Assembly: GCF_003259845.1 (NCBI RefSeq)
Contig: NZ_QLMJ01000002.1
Coordinates: forward strand, 496,001-560,000
Source: Actinoplanes lutulentus
GTDB taxonomy: Bacteria; Actinomycetota; Actinomycetes; Mycobacteriales; Micromonosporaceae
Length of the DNA stretch: 64,000 nt
Reading direction: 5' to 3'
Both the position numbers and the translations under genes were made by a program. The number at the start of each line of letters is the position of its first letter. Positions within the stretch are counted from its first letter, which is position 1. The notes beneath the pieces are model-generated. The model searched no databases. It had not been told where the DNA came from and saw nothing but the letters and a program-made list of their open reading frames with translations. This document shows positions 33,680 to 42,624 of this stretch, one piece after another.

Positions 33680-35548
33680 ATGGCCAGGTCGAAGAACAAC
33701 CAGCGAGCTGCCCCTCGGGTGGCGGTCGAAGTCGGATCCACCGGTACGCGTCCGGCCTCGAGAGCCGCGATCGCACTGGTCGTCGTCTGCATCCTGGCGG
33801 CACTCTGGTCCGTCGCCATGATGACCACTCCTGGTCGAGTCGGGTACTACTACTTCTTCATCTACGCCGAGTACTACATGGGCGTCATCAGCCTGGTGTC
33901 GCTCTCGATCACGATCATGGTCGGGCTGGTGGCCACCGACCGGCTGGTGCTCAGCATCCGCCAGCGTGTCCTGCTCCAATCCACCCACCGCACCACCGGT
34001 CTGATCGCGGTCACCGCTCTCGTGGTGCACGTCTGGACGAAGTACGCCGAGGAGCACATCCGGCTCATCGACATCCTCGTCCCGTTCCTGTCGCCCGGGA
34101 ACACCCTGTACATCGGCCTCGGCACCGTCTCCGGCTGGATCATGATGCTGGTGATGTGGACCGGCATCTTCCGGTCCAAGTTCATCGGCCGTGGCAAGCC
34201 CTGGATGTGGCGCGGCATTCACTCGATCTCGTACCTGATGTGGCCGATCGCGCTGTTCCACGGTCTGTCCGCCGGTCGCCCGGCGGCCACCTGGGTCAAC
34301 GTCAGCTACGTCGTCTGCGTCCTGGGTGTGCTGGTCGGCCTGGCCGTGCGCCTGTCGGTCAGCCTGAACCGGAAGAAGGACTTCTCGTCGGCCGCCGGTA
34401 CCGGCATCAAGCCGGTCGGCCAGCTGGTGCCCACCGGCTCGCCGGCACCGAAGCGGCGGCCCGGCCGCCGTGGTGAGCCCGCCGTGGAGATGCTCGCGCC
34501 GGTCAGCCCGATCACGCAGACCTGGACGCCGGCTGCTCCGCCGGCGCCGCCCGCTCCGCCGGTCGCCCGTCCGGTCAGCCCCGCCCCGGCGATGCCGGTC
34601 AGCCCGGCGCCGGCCGGTTACCCGATGGAGCAGGCCGGTTATCCGATGGAGCCGGACCGTGGCCCGGCCGACTTCGAGGCACCGGCGCCCCGGCAGCGCC
34701 GCGCCGCCGAGGACGACGACCGGTACGACACGTCGACCAGGGCGATCTCGCGCCGCGACGTCGAGGACGAGCGCTATCGGTACGACGAGGAGCCCGCTCC
34801 GCGTACCCGGGGTGGCCGTTCCCAGGAGATCTACGACGAGGGGCCGCGCCGCGGCCGCCGTGCCGCCGACGACGAGCCCGCGCCCCGGGACCGCCGTGAC
34901 ATGGAGTCGACCGGCACCCGGATGCGCCGGGACGAGATCGAGTCCACCGGCACCCGGATGCGCCGCGACGTGGAGTCGACCGGCACCCGGATGCGTCGCG
35001 ACGACGTCGAGGCGACCGGTACCCGGATGCGCCGGGACGACCTGGAGGCGACCGGGACGCGGATGCGCCGGGACGAGATCGAGGCGACCGGTACCCGGAT
35101 GCGTCGCGACGAGCTCGAGGACACCGCCACCCGGATGCGGCGGTACGCCGACGACGAGCCGCCGCCCCGCAGCCGCCGCCGCGAGCCCGAGTACGACGAA
35201 CGCCCCCGCCGCCGCGACGACGAGTACGACGAGGCGCCCCGCCCGCGGGCCGCCCGGTACGCCGAGGACGAGCCGCCCGCGCCGCGCGCAGCTCGGTACG
35301 CCGAGGAGGAGCCGCCCCGCCGTCGTGCCCGTGACGACGCCCGGAGCAGCCGCAGCCAGTTCGTCGACCTAGCCGACGGACAGTGGGGCGGCGAGCCCGA
35401 CGACTCGCCGACCCTTGTCGACACGACGTCGCGACGCACCCGACGCTCCGAACCGCTGGAGCGGGAGAGCCGGTCCAGCCGGCGCGGCCGCGACGAGGAC
35501 GACAATTATTTCTCCCAGCTACGTGGTGACATCAGGGAAACAAATTGA
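33680..35548 (+). CDS. Bis-heme cytochrome b/ferric reductase-like membrane protein with repetitive cytosolic tail
   Basis: A 622-residue protein; ATG at 33680 follows GAGGAG. Six membrane segments lie at about 30-49, 62-85, 104-119, 143-163, 179-197 and 205-225. Two histidine pairs, H103/H117 and H181/H194, sit on two spans with the 13-14 residue spacing of bis-heme ferric-reductase/NADPH-oxidase-type cytochromes b. The remaining 390 residues are a hydrophilic tail: first Pro/Ala-rich, then strongly charged, with seven tandem copies of a 12-residue unit (ESTGTRMRRDEI and variants) at about 409-487. No flavin domain is attached. The next gene, overlapping by four bases, encodes a NuoF-like flavoprotein that could supply electrons. 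Confidence 0.75.
   Translation: MARSKNNQRAAPRVAVEVGSTGTRPASRAAIALVVVCILAALWSVAMMTTPGRVGYYYFFIYAEYYMGVISLVSLSITIMVGLVATDRLVLSIRQRVLLQSTHRTTGLIAVTALVVHVWTKYAEEHIRLIDILVPFLSPGNTLYIGLGTVSGWIMMLVMWTGIFRSKFIGRGKPWMWRGIHSISYLMWPIALFHGLSAGRPAATWVNVSYVVCVLGVLVGLAVRLSVSLNRKKDFSSAAGTGIKPVGQLVPTGSPAPKRRPGRRGEPAVEMLAPVSPITQTWTPAAPPAPPAPPVARPVSPAPAMPVSPAPAGYPMEQAGYPMEPDRGPADFEAPAPRQRRAAEDDDRYDTSTRAISRRDVEDERYRYDEEPAPRTRGGRSQEIYDEGPRRGRRAADDEPAPRDRRDMESTGTRMRRDEIESTGTRMRRDVESTGTRMRRDDVEATGTRMRRDDLEATGTRMRRDEIEATGTRMRRDELEDTATRMRRYADDEPPPRSRRREPEYDERPRRRDDEYDEAPRPRAARYAEDEPPAPRAARYAEEEPPRRRARDDARSSRSQFVDLADGQWGGEPDDSPTLVDTTSRRTRRSEPLERESRSSRRGRDEDDNYFSQLRGDIRETN
34904..35140 (+). repeat. In-frame tandem repeat, 36-base unit, seven copies
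   Basis: The DNA encodes (E)(S/A)TGTRMRRD(E/D)(I/V/L) seven times in a row; one copy is one codon shorter and the last is degenerate (EDTATRMRRY). The copies differ mostly at synonymous positions, so the repeat is maintained at protein level. Each unit has two threonines in a basic-acidic setting, a pattern compatible with Ser/Thr kinase substrates. Confidence 0.9.
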
Positions 35549-37020
35549 GTACCGCACAGGTCCCACCGGTCACGGCGATCGGAACCCCACGCATCACGGC
35601 GGGGTTCGACGAATACGGCCGCCTCGACCTCGTCGCCCACCAGGAGGTGCACGGCGGATTCGCCGCGCTCTCCTCCGGTGAGCTGGTCGGCCTCGCCGAC
35701 CGCATCGAGCTCCGCGGCCGGGGCGGTGCGGGCTTCCCGTTCGCCCGCAAGGTCCGGGCCGTCATCGACTCCTGCCGGCGGCAGGAGCTGCCGCCGGTGA
35801 TCGTGGTCAACGCGACCGAGGGCGAACCGCCCTCCTGGAAGGACAAGGCCGTGCTCACCCGCGGCCCGCACCTCATCCTGGACGGCGCGGCGCTCGCCGC
35901 CGCCGCCCTGGAGGCCGAGGAGATCGTCATCGGCGTCGCCGACGACGGTGTCGGCCTCAACTCGATCACCGAGGCGCTGGCCGAGCGCAAGATGCCGTGC
36001 CCGACCCGGATCGTCACCGTGCCGCACCGGTTCATCTCCGGTGAGGGCGGTGCGCTGGTCCGCGGCATCAACGGCGAGGCGCACATCCCGCCCGGCCGCA
36101 AGGTGCGGTCCAGCGACAACGGTGTGATGGGCCTGCCGACCCTGCTCTCCAACGCGGAGACGTACTCCCAGCTGGCGATCGCCGCGCGGATAGGGCCGTG
36201 GGAGTACAACTCGGTCGGCATCCCCGAGGAGCCGGGCACGGTCATGCTCACCATCGGCGGCTCGGCCACCGCGCCGGCCGTGGTGGAGGCGCCGAGCGGC
36301 ACCCCGCTGATGGACGTGCTGAACATGTGCGGCGCGGACCTCGGTCCGGGCCTGCTCGTCGGCGGTTACCACGGCAAGTGGGTCAGCGCCGAGGCGGCGA
36401 AGACCATCACGATCTCCCGGAAGGGTTTCGCTAAGGTCGGCGGCACCCTCGGCGCCGGCATGCTGATCCCGATCGGCTCCAAGACCTGCCCGCTCGGCGA
36501 GGTCGCCCAGGTCGTGCAGTACCTGGCCGGCGAGTCGGCCGGTCAGTGCGGCCCGTGCCGGATCGGCCTGCCCGACCTGGCCCGCGCGGTCACCCTGGTG
36601 TCGCTCGGCGGCAACGCGGTGGAGAACGTGCGGCAGGCGGCCGGCCTGGTCAAGGGTCGTGGCGCGTGCAGCCACCCGGACGGTACGTCGCGGTTCGCGC
36701 TGTCCGCCCTGGAGGTGTTCGCCGCCGACGTGGCCGCGCACACCAACGGTGAGGGCTGCGGCAAGCAGGTGCGGGGCATCCTGCCGCTGCCGTACACGGC
36801 CGAGAAGGGCGCGCGGAAGCTCGCTCTGGACTGGTCGCGGTGCGACGGGCACGGGCTCTGCTCGGCGGTCGCCCCGGAGATCATCCGGCTCGACCACAAC
36901 GGGTTCCCGGCGTTCCCGCAGACGCCGCTGCCGCCATGGCTGGAGGACGGCGCCCGCAAGGCCGTCAACGTCTGCCCGGCGCTGGCACTGCGGCTGACCG
37001 AGCCGACCACGGTCAAATAG
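35545..37020 (+). CDS. NuoF-like flavoprotein with fused C-terminal ferredoxin domain
   Basis: A 491-residue protein; the TTG start overlaps the cytochrome stop (TTGA). It matches the NADH-binding 51-kDa (NuoF) subunit of complex I: ELRGRGGAGFPFARK at 55-69 (FMN site), an SLBB-like region, then the Fe-S region ESAGQCGPCRIG with C335, C338 and C375. Canonical NuoF has a first cysteine where alanine stands here, so one cluster ligand is missing. Residues 425-491 form a ferredoxin-like domain with C433, H436, C439 and C477, i.e. CxxHxxC, as in atypical mycobacterial ferredoxins. It probably moves electrons from a reduced nucleotide to the membrane cytochrome; direction is inferred. Confidence 0.85.
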   Translation: MSTAQVPPVTAIGTPRITAGFDEYGRLDLVAHQEVHGGFAALSSGELVGLADRIELRGRGGAGFPFARKVRAVIDSCRRQELPPVIVVNATEGEPPSWKDKAVLTRGPHLILDGAALAAAALEAEEIVIGVADDGVGLNSITEALAERKMPCPTRIVTVPHRFISGEGGALVRGINGEAHIPPGRKVRSSDNGVMGLPTLLSNAETYSQLAIAARIGPWEYNSVGIPEEPGTVMLTIGGSATAPAVVEAPSGTPLMDVLNMCGADLGPGLLVGGYHGKWVSAEAAKTITISRKGFAKVGGTLGAGMLIPIGSKTCPLGEVAQVVQYLAGESAGQCGPCRIGLPDLARAVTLVSLGGNAVENVRQAAGLVKGRGACSHPDGTSRFALSALEVFAADVAAHTNGEGCGKQVRGILPLPYTAEKGARKLALDWSRCDGHGLCSAVAPEIIRLDHNGFPAFPQTPLPPWLEDGARKAVNVCPALALRLTEPTTVK

Positions 37021-37044
37021 TCCTTAGCAGAACGGAGGCGGGCT

Positions 37045-37569
37045 TTGCGCGTACCCAAGCTGGTGTTGGCCCTGCTCGCGACGCTTGTCGCGGCAGCGGG
37101 CTGTGCCACCGCCAAGAGCGCGTTGCCCGCGGCCGCGAGTGTGTCGGCGTCTCCGGCTGTCATCGTGCCGCAGACGCTCACGTTCAGCGGGACCACGCTC
37201 GACGGGGCGGCGTTCGACGCGGCCAGCCTCGCCGGAAAGCCGGCGATGCTCTGGTTCTGGGCGCCGTGGTGCGCGACCTGCGCGAGCGAGGCGCAGTCGG
37301 TCGCCGACCTGCACGACGAGTACGGCGACCGGCTCGGCATCCTCGGCATCGGTGGGCTCGGCACCAACGACGCGATGAAGGAGTTCGTCAGCGAGATGCA
37401 GGTCGGCGCGGTGCCGCATCTGAGCGACCCGGCCGGCAAGCTCTGGCAGCGGTTCGGGATCGCGCAGCAGAGCTGGTACGTCTTCGTGGACGCGAAGGGG
37501 ACCATCGTGCACCGGGGTTATCTGGACGACCTGCAGCTGACGACGAAGGTCAAGGAACTGACTGCCTGA
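37045..37569 (+). CDS. Thioredoxin-like (TlpA/redoxin) lipoprotein
   Basis: A 174-residue extracytoplasmic thioredoxin-fold protein; TTG start behind GGAGG. A lipobox VAAAGC anchors it to the outer face of the membrane. The active site is WAPWCATC near residue 75, followed by FVSEMQVGAVPHLSD with the cis-proline region and WYVFVDAKGTIVHRG, as in TlpA/ResA-like thiol-disulfide exchangers. It is the third gene of the cytochrome b/NuoF-ferredoxin unit, 24 bases downstream of it. Reductant delivered across the membrane by the cytochrome could keep its CxxC reduced, although a DsbD/CcdA-type protein would normally do that. Confidence 0.85.
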   Translation: MRVPKLVLALLATLVAAAGCATAKSALPAAASVSASPAVIVPQTLTFSGTTLDGAAFDAASLAGKPAMLWFWAPWCATCASEAQSVADLHDEYGDRLGILGIGGLGTNDAMKEFVSEMQVGAVPHLSDPAGKLWQRFGIAQQSWYVFVDAKGTIVHRGYLDDLQLTTKVKELTA

Positions 37570-37576
37570 AAGGGGT

Positions 37577-37602
37577 GTCGCCCGGCCGGAAGGCCGGGCG
37601 AC
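37577..37602. terminator. 11-bp hairpin between redox module and pspC
   Basis: Arms 37577-37587 and 37592-37602 (GTCGCCCGGCC and complement) with loop GGAA, 7 bases after the plus-strand stop and 9 bases before the convergent PspC stop. No T tract, as often in actinobacteria. Confidence 0.85.
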
Positions 37603-37611
37603 GGGGGTGCG

Positions 37612-37863
37612 TCAGAACGTGGTGGGCGGAGCGGGCGTGGCGGCCCACTCGTGCTTCTCGGCGGGCATCAGGATCCAGAGGACCGGGTAGATCAGGATCT
37701 GGCTGCCCGGGATGACGAAGAGGATCAGCACGAAGAGCAGGCGCGCGATCCACGGGTCCAGGCCGAAGCGGCGGGCCAGTCCCGCACAGACACCGGCGAT
37801 CATCCGGCCGTCCTGCGGGCGGACCAGACCCTGTCGGGCCATCGAGTCGTGCACGGCGTTCAT
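37612..37863 (-). CDS. PspC domain protein
   Basis: An 83-residue membrane protein consisting of one PspC domain: the cytosolic LVRPQDGRMIAGVCAGLARRFGLDPWIARLLFVLI signature spread over residues 13-47 and one or two hydrophobic segments to about 68 (IPGSQILIYPVLWILMP). PspC domains sense membrane stress in the phage shock response, and short stand-alone versions are common in actinobacteria. The ATG follows an AGCGAGAT signal. It is monocistronic and divergent from the Ser/Thr kinase gene, separated by 173 bases. Confidence 0.9.
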   Translation of the reverse strand: MNAVHDSMARQGLVRPQDGRMIAGVCAGLARRFGLDPWIARLLFVLILFVIPGSQILIYPVLWILMPAEKHEWAATPAPPTTF

Positions 37864-38036
37864 GGTGGATCTCGCTTTCCGGTAGTGGCTGATGTATCAA
37901 GCTTGCGCGCTCCGGACGCCCGATTCCATCGGGTCTTGCCCGGATCGGACCCTGAGACCGCCCTCCGGGAAGAACGTAGGAGACCCCGACCGATACAGTG
38001 CAGCCGGCGACAGAGAGCGGCCGGGGGGCGTAAGCG

Positions 38037-39812
38037 ATGGTCGATGGAACACTGCCGGGGGAGCGGACCGCTCCGCTGCGTCCGCGTGATCCGAAAAGCC
38101 TTGGCGACTACCAGTTGGTGGGTCGTCTCGGCGAGGGTGGAATGGGCACGGTCTACCTGGCGCGGACCGCGCAGGGAGTCCTGGTCGCGGTCAAGATGGT
38201 GCGCGCCGACCTGGCGCACGACGACGAGTTCCGCCGCCGGTTCCGCAGCGAGGTGAACCGGGCCCGGCAGGTGCCGCCGTTCTGCACGGCCGAGGTGCTC
38301 GACGCCGATCCCGACCACGAGCATCCGTACCTCGTCGTCGAGTACGTGGACGGGCCGACGCTGGCCGAGGTGGTCGAGGAACGCGGGCCGCTGACCAACG
38401 CCAACCTGCACGGCGTGGCGATCGGGGTGGCGACCGCGCTGACCGCCATCCACGGCGCCGGCGTGATCCACCGCGACCTCAAACCGCGCAACGTGCTGCT
38501 CGCGCCCGGCAGTCCCAAGGTGATCGACTTCGGGATCGCCCGGGCCATGGAGGCGACCAGCGCCAACACGAGTACCGACCAGATGGTCGGCACGGTGGCG
38601 TACATGGCGCCGGAGCGGTTCGGGACCGAGGCGGACAGCCCGGTGACACCGGCCGCGGACATCTTCGCGTGGGGGAGCGTGGTGGCGTACGCGGGGACCG
38701 GCAAGACGCCGTTCGCCGCCGACTCGCCGATGGCGACCGCGGCGCGGATCCTCACCCAGCCGCCGCGTCTGGACGGGCTCTCCGGTCCGCTGCGCGACCT
38801 CGTCGCGCACGCGCTGGAGAAGGACCCGGCGAACCGGCCCAGCGCCCGTGAACTGCTCGACCTGCTGATCTCCGGCGAGCGGCCGGTCGCCACCGCGGCC
38901 GCCTTCGCCGACCAGCCGGACCTGAAAGCGGCGGCGGTCGAGGCGCAGGCGGTCACCGGCTTCGCGCCCGCACCGGCCCTGACCATCCCGCACGGCCTGG
39001 TCGGGTACGACGAGAACTCGATCGTCACGGTCCCGATCTCCGAAGCCGCAACCCTCTTGGGTACGCCCGCCGGCCCCCGCCCGCCGCACCGCACCGGCCG
39101 CCGCTGGGCGCTGCCCGCCGGTGTCGTCGTGCTGATCTCCGCGATCGCCGCCGGCGCGGTCATGCTGGCCCTGTCGCTGCGCCCGACGGCCGGTGACGTC
39201 GCCGAGCCAACGCCGTCGGCCGGTGTGCTCGGCCCGGCGATCACCGACGGGACGCCGCTGATCGCCGATTCGCTGCGCCAGAAGCTGTTCTGGCAGCCGA
39301 CCGAGCAGGAGAAAGAGGGCGCGACCTGCAGCTTCGAGGACGCGCTGGTGGTACGCCGGGAAACCGAGGGCGTGTACCGCTGCCGGGGACCGGCCGACGC
39401 GATGCCGGCCGATCTCAACGCCGAGGTGCGGGTGCGGCTGCTCACCGAGGACAGCTGCGCGGCGATCTGGTTCCGGTTCGAGAAACTGCACGGCTACCAG
39501 CTGCGGGTCTGCGAGAACAACATCTATCTCGGCGTGCACGAGCGGACCGGCGAGATCAAGGTGCTCAAGACGTTCCCGATCGGGGACGCGCCGATCGGGC
39601 TGGAGGACGAGACGGCCCGGATCGGGCTGTCCGTCATCGGGGACCAGATGCAGGTCACCCGGGACGGCCTCGCGGTCGGCGCCGCCGTGCTGAAGGACAA
39701 GACGATCACCGGTGGGCAACTGCTGCTCGGCGTCTACACCGAGCAGCACGTGGACCTGAAGGGCCCGTACGAGGTGGCCTTCACCGATGTGAAGATCTGG
39801 GCCGCGAACTAG
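38037..39812 (+). CDS. Receptor-type Ser/Thr protein kinase
   Basis: A 591-residue Hanks-type kinase. The catalytic domain (about 24-280) has the glycine loop GRLGEGGMGTVYLA, the VAVKMVRAD lysine, HRDLKPRNVLL, DFGIARA and an activation loop TSTDQMVGTVAYMAPE. A Pro/Ala-rich juxtamembrane region precedes one span at about 360-382 (LPAGVVVLISAIAAGAVMLALSL). The extracellular domain (about 400-591) is unlike PASTA; it has four cysteines (in ATCSFED, VYRCRG, DSCAAI and RVCENN) and strand-rich sequence ending VAFTDVKIWAAN, reminiscent of a LamG-like jelly roll. The convergent tex gene ends 19 bases downstream. Confidence 0.92.
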   Translation: MVDGTLPGERTAPLRPRDPKSLGDYQLVGRLGEGGMGTVYLARTAQGVLVAVKMVRADLAHDDEFRRRFRSEVNRARQVPPFCTAEVLDADPDHEHPYLVVEYVDGPTLAEVVEERGPLTNANLHGVAIGVATALTAIHGAGVIHRDLKPRNVLLAPGSPKVIDFGIARAMEATSANTSTDQMVGTVAYMAPERFGTEADSPVTPAADIFAWGSVVAYAGTGKTPFAADSPMATAARILTQPPRLDGLSGPLRDLVAHALEKDPANRPSARELLDLLISGERPVATAAAFADQPDLKAAAVEAQAVTGFAPAPALTIPHGLVGYDENSIVTVPISEAATLLGTPAGPRPPHRTGRRWALPAGVVVLISAIAAGAVMLALSLRPTAGDVAEPTPSAGVLGPAITDGTPLIADSLRQKLFWQPTEQEKEGATCSFEDALVVRRETEGVYRCRGPADAMPADLNAEVRVRLLTEDSCAAIWFRFEKLHGYQLRVCENNIYLGVHERTGEIKVLKTFPIGDAPIGLEDETARIGLSVIGDQMQVTRDGLAVGAAVLKDKTITGGQLLLGVYTEQHVDLKGPYEVAFTDVKIWAAN

Positions 39813-39831
39813 CGGCCCAGATCCACATCGA

Positions 39832-42222
39832 TCAGTCGCGGGTCAGGCCGGCGCGGCGCAGAGCGTCGGCCATGGCGCTGTTGGCGATGGTGCCGCTCGG
39901 CCGGCCGCCGCCTTGACCACCGCGCTGGCCTCCGCCCTGCTGGCGGGGCTGGCCGCTGCGCTGACCGCCGCCTTGAGGGCGCTGGCCCTGGCCTCGCTGG
40001 CCGCTCTGACCACCTTGACCGCCTCGCTCTTCCTTGGGACGGCCGCCCTTGTTCGCCGGCTCGTCCTGCAGGCGCATCGACAGGGAGATCCGCTTGCGGG
40101 CCTCGTCCACCTCGAGGACGCGGACCTTCACCACGTCACCGGACTTGACCACCTCGCGCGGGTCCTGCACGAACTTGTCGGAGAGCGCCGAGACGTGCAC
40201 GAGGCCGTCCTGGTGCACGCCGATGTCGACGAACGCGCCGAACGCGGCCACGTTCGTCACCTGACCCTCCAGGATCATGCCCGGCTTCAGGTGGGACAGC
40301 TTCTCGACGCCCTCGGCGAAGGTGGCCGTGGTGAACGCCGGACGCGGGTCGCGGCCGGGCTTCTCCAGCTCCTTCAGGATGTCCGTGATGGTCGGCAGGC
40401 CGACCGTGTCGGTGACGAACCGGTCCGGCCGGATGCCCTTGAGGAGCGGGCTGTTGCCGATCATCGTCTTGACGTCCGAGCCGGCGTCCGCCGCGATCGT
40501 CCGGACCAGCGCGTACGACTCCGGGTGCACGCTGGAGAAGTCGAGCGGGTCCTCGCCGCCCGAGATGCGCAGGAAGCCCGCGCACTGCTCGAACGCCTTC
40601 GGACCCAGCCGGGCCACGTTCTTGATCTCCTTGCGGTTCGTGAACGGGCCGTTCTGGTCGCGGTGCAGCACGATGTTCTCGGCCAGGCCGGCGGTGATGC
40701 CGGAGACCCGGGTGAGCAGCGGTGCCGAGGCGGTGTTGATGTCCACGCCGACGCCGTTCACACAGTCCTCGACCACCGCGTCCAGCGACTTCGCCAGCTT
40801 CACCTCGGAGATGTCGTGCTGGTACTGGCCGACGCCGATCGACTTCGGGTCGATCTTCACGAGCTCGGCCAGGGGGTCCTGGAGTCGGCGGGCGATCGAC
40901 ACCGCGCCGCGGATCGAGACGTCCATGCCGGGCAGTTCCTGCGACGCGTACGCGGACGCCGAATAGACCGACGCGCCCGCCTCGGAGACGACCGCCTTCG
41001 TCAGGTTCGCCTCCGGGTGCCGCTTGATCAGCTCGGCGGCCAGCTTGTCGGTCTCCCGGGACGCGGTGCCGTTGCCGATCGCGATCAGGTCGACGTTGTG
41101 CTTGCTCGCCAGCGCGGCCAGCCGGTGGATCGACTCGTCCCACTTGTTCTGCGGGACGTGCGGGTAGATCGTGTCGGTGGCGACCACCTTGCCGGTCGCG
41201 TCGACCACTGCCACCTTCACACCGGTACGGAAACCGGGGTCCAGGCCCATCGTGGCCCGGGTGCCGGCCGGAGCGGCCAGGAGCAGGTCACGCAGGTTGG
41301 CGGCGAAGACGCGTACCGCCTCGTCCTCGGCGGCCTCGCGCAGCCGGACCCGCAGGTCCGCGCCGAGGTGGATGAGGATCCGGGTACGCCACGCCCACCG
41401 CACCGTGTCGATCAGCCACTTGTCGCCCGGCCGTCCGTGGTCGGTGACGTTGTTGCGGCCGGCGATGCGCCCCTCGAAGTAACCCTCGTCCTCCTCCGGG
41501 TGCGGCTCCATGGTGAGCTCGAGGACGTCCTCCTTCTCGCCGCGCAGCATCGCCAGGATGCGGTGCGAGGGAAGCTTGGCGTACGGCTCGGCGAAGTCGA
41601 AGTAGTCGGAGAACTTCGCCCCGTCGGTCTCCTTGCCGGAGCGGACCTTCGCCACGAAACGGCCCCGGGTCCACATCTGCTCCCGGAGATCACCGATCAG
41701 GTCGGCGTCCTCGGCGAACCGCTCGATCAGGATGGCCCGGGCGCCGTCCAGGGCGGCCTGTGCGTCAGCCACGCCCTTCTCGGCGTCCACGAACGCCGCT
41801 GCGGCCGCTTTGGGGTCGACCGAGGGGTCGCCCAGCAAGCCGTCCGCCAGAGGCTCCAGGCCCGCCTCACGGGCGATCTGGGCTTTGGTACGCCTTTTCG
41901 GCTTGAACGGCAGGTAGATGTCCTCCAGGCGGGCCTTCGTGTCGGCCTCGAGGATCTGCTGTTCGAGAGCGTCGTCGAGCTTGCCCTGGGAGCGGATCGA
42001 CTCCAGCACCGCGGCCCGCCGGTCCTCCAGCTCCCGCAGGTAGCCGAGCCGTTCTTCGAGCGTACGCAACTGGGCGTCGTCGAGGGTGCCGGTCACCTCC
42101 TTGCGGTAGCGGGCGATGAACGGCACCGTGGCCCCGCCGTCGAGCAGATCGACGGCCGCCGTGACCTGTCCTTCCCGGACCCCGAGTTCCGAGGCGATGC
42201 GCTGATGGATAGCTGTCGTCAC
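39832..42222 (-). CDS. tex: Tex-family RNA-binding protein with S1 domain
   Basis: A 796-residue cytosolic transcription-associated protein, homologous to Tex/Spt6 cores. In order: N-terminal helical Tex region ([26 protein letters not shown]), a YqgF/RuvC-like domain ([22 protein letters not shown]), helix-hairpin-helix repeats ([21 protein letters not shown], a little apart from [18 protein letters not shown]) and an S1 RNA-binding domain (about 645-720; [17 protein letters not shown]). The last 70 residues are Gly/Gln/Arg-rich, an extension absent in short Tex proteins and probably RNA-binding. It is monocistronic and convergent with the kinase gene. Confidence 0.95.
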   Translation of the reverse strand: MTTAIHQRIASELGVREGQVTAAVDLLDGGATVPFIARYRKEVTGTLDDAQLRTLEERLGYLRELEDRRAAVLESIRSQGKLDDALEQQILEADTKARLEDIYLPFKPKRRTKAQIAREAGLEPLADGLLGDPSVDPKAAAAAFVDAEKGVADAQAALDGARAILIERFAEDADLIGDLREQMWTRGRFVAKVRSGKETDGAKFSDYFDFAEPYAKLPSHRILAMLRGEKEDVLELTMEPHPEEDEGYFEGRIAGRNNVTDHGRPGDKWLIDTVRWAWRTRILIHLGADLRVRLREAAEDEAVRVFAANLRDLLLAAPAGTRATMGLDPGFRTGVKVAVVDATGKVVATDTIYPHVPQNKWDESIHRLAALASKHNVDLIAIGNGTASRETDKLAAELIKRHPEANLTKAVVSEAGASVYSASAYASQELPGMDVSIRGAVSIARRLQDPLAELVKIDPKSIGVGQYQHDISEVKLAKSLDAVVEDCVNGVGVDINTASAPLLTRVSGITAGLAENIVLHRDQNGPFTNRKEIKNVARLGPKAFEQCAGFLRISGGEDPLDFSSVHPESYALVRTIAADAGSDVKTMIGNSPLLKGIRPDRFVTDTVGLPTITDILKELEKPGRDPRPAFTTATFAEGVEKLSHLKPGMILEGQVTNVAAFGAFVDIGVHQDGLVHVSALSDKFVQDPREVVKSGDVVKVRVLEVDEARKRISLSMRLQDEPANKGGRPKEERGGQGGQSGQRGQGQRPQGGGQRSGQPRQQGGGQRGGQGGGRPSGTIANSAMADALRRAGLTRD

Positions 42223-42624
42223 GCCGTCGATTGTTACCGAGGCCGCTGTGCGTTGTCGCGCCGCCCCGCGCGCCCGGCTGTTTGCGGGTCACCTCGCGGA
42301 CGACGCCGGCGCCGTCTGGAGATCATGACCGTGCCGATGTGGTAGGGCGCCGCCGGGTCACGCTGTGGTGGGTCCCGCGTACCCCGATGTCGCGAATGTC
42401 ACGAGCCGCCGGGAACGCGCCCGGGCGCGCGCGAAATGCCGATTCGGCTGCTCGGAGCGGGCCGGCCGATCGCCGTAGCCGTCGCTCCGGGCCGTGACCA
42501 GCACGATCACCGCCCGGTCGGCTCCTGTTGATTGTCCAGCCCGGGAGCGTTGCACACGACCGTCGGCGCACACTAGGTGGGAGGTACTAGAGACAAGGGA
42601 ATCGGGCTTTGGCACTCTTGTCAC
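42223..42624. promoter_or_regulatory. Noncoding region between tex and PP2C gene
   Basis: These 402 bases hold the divergent promoters of tex and the phosphatase. Candidate plus-strand elements are TTGCAC at 42550 and a TAGAGA-like patch at 42587, but the spacing is too long to be convincing. There is no clear ribosome-binding site before the phosphatase ATG. I see no RNA gene or repeat. Confidence 0.35.

Noticed and set aside
33406..33828. Minus-strand open frame of 140 codons in the gap before the cytochrome gene
   Set aside because: It overlaps the start of the clearly supported cytochrome gene and has no recognisable features or ribosome-binding site.
39913..42345. Plus-strand open frame of about 810 codons
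   Set aside because: Antisense shadow of tex caused by high third-position GC.
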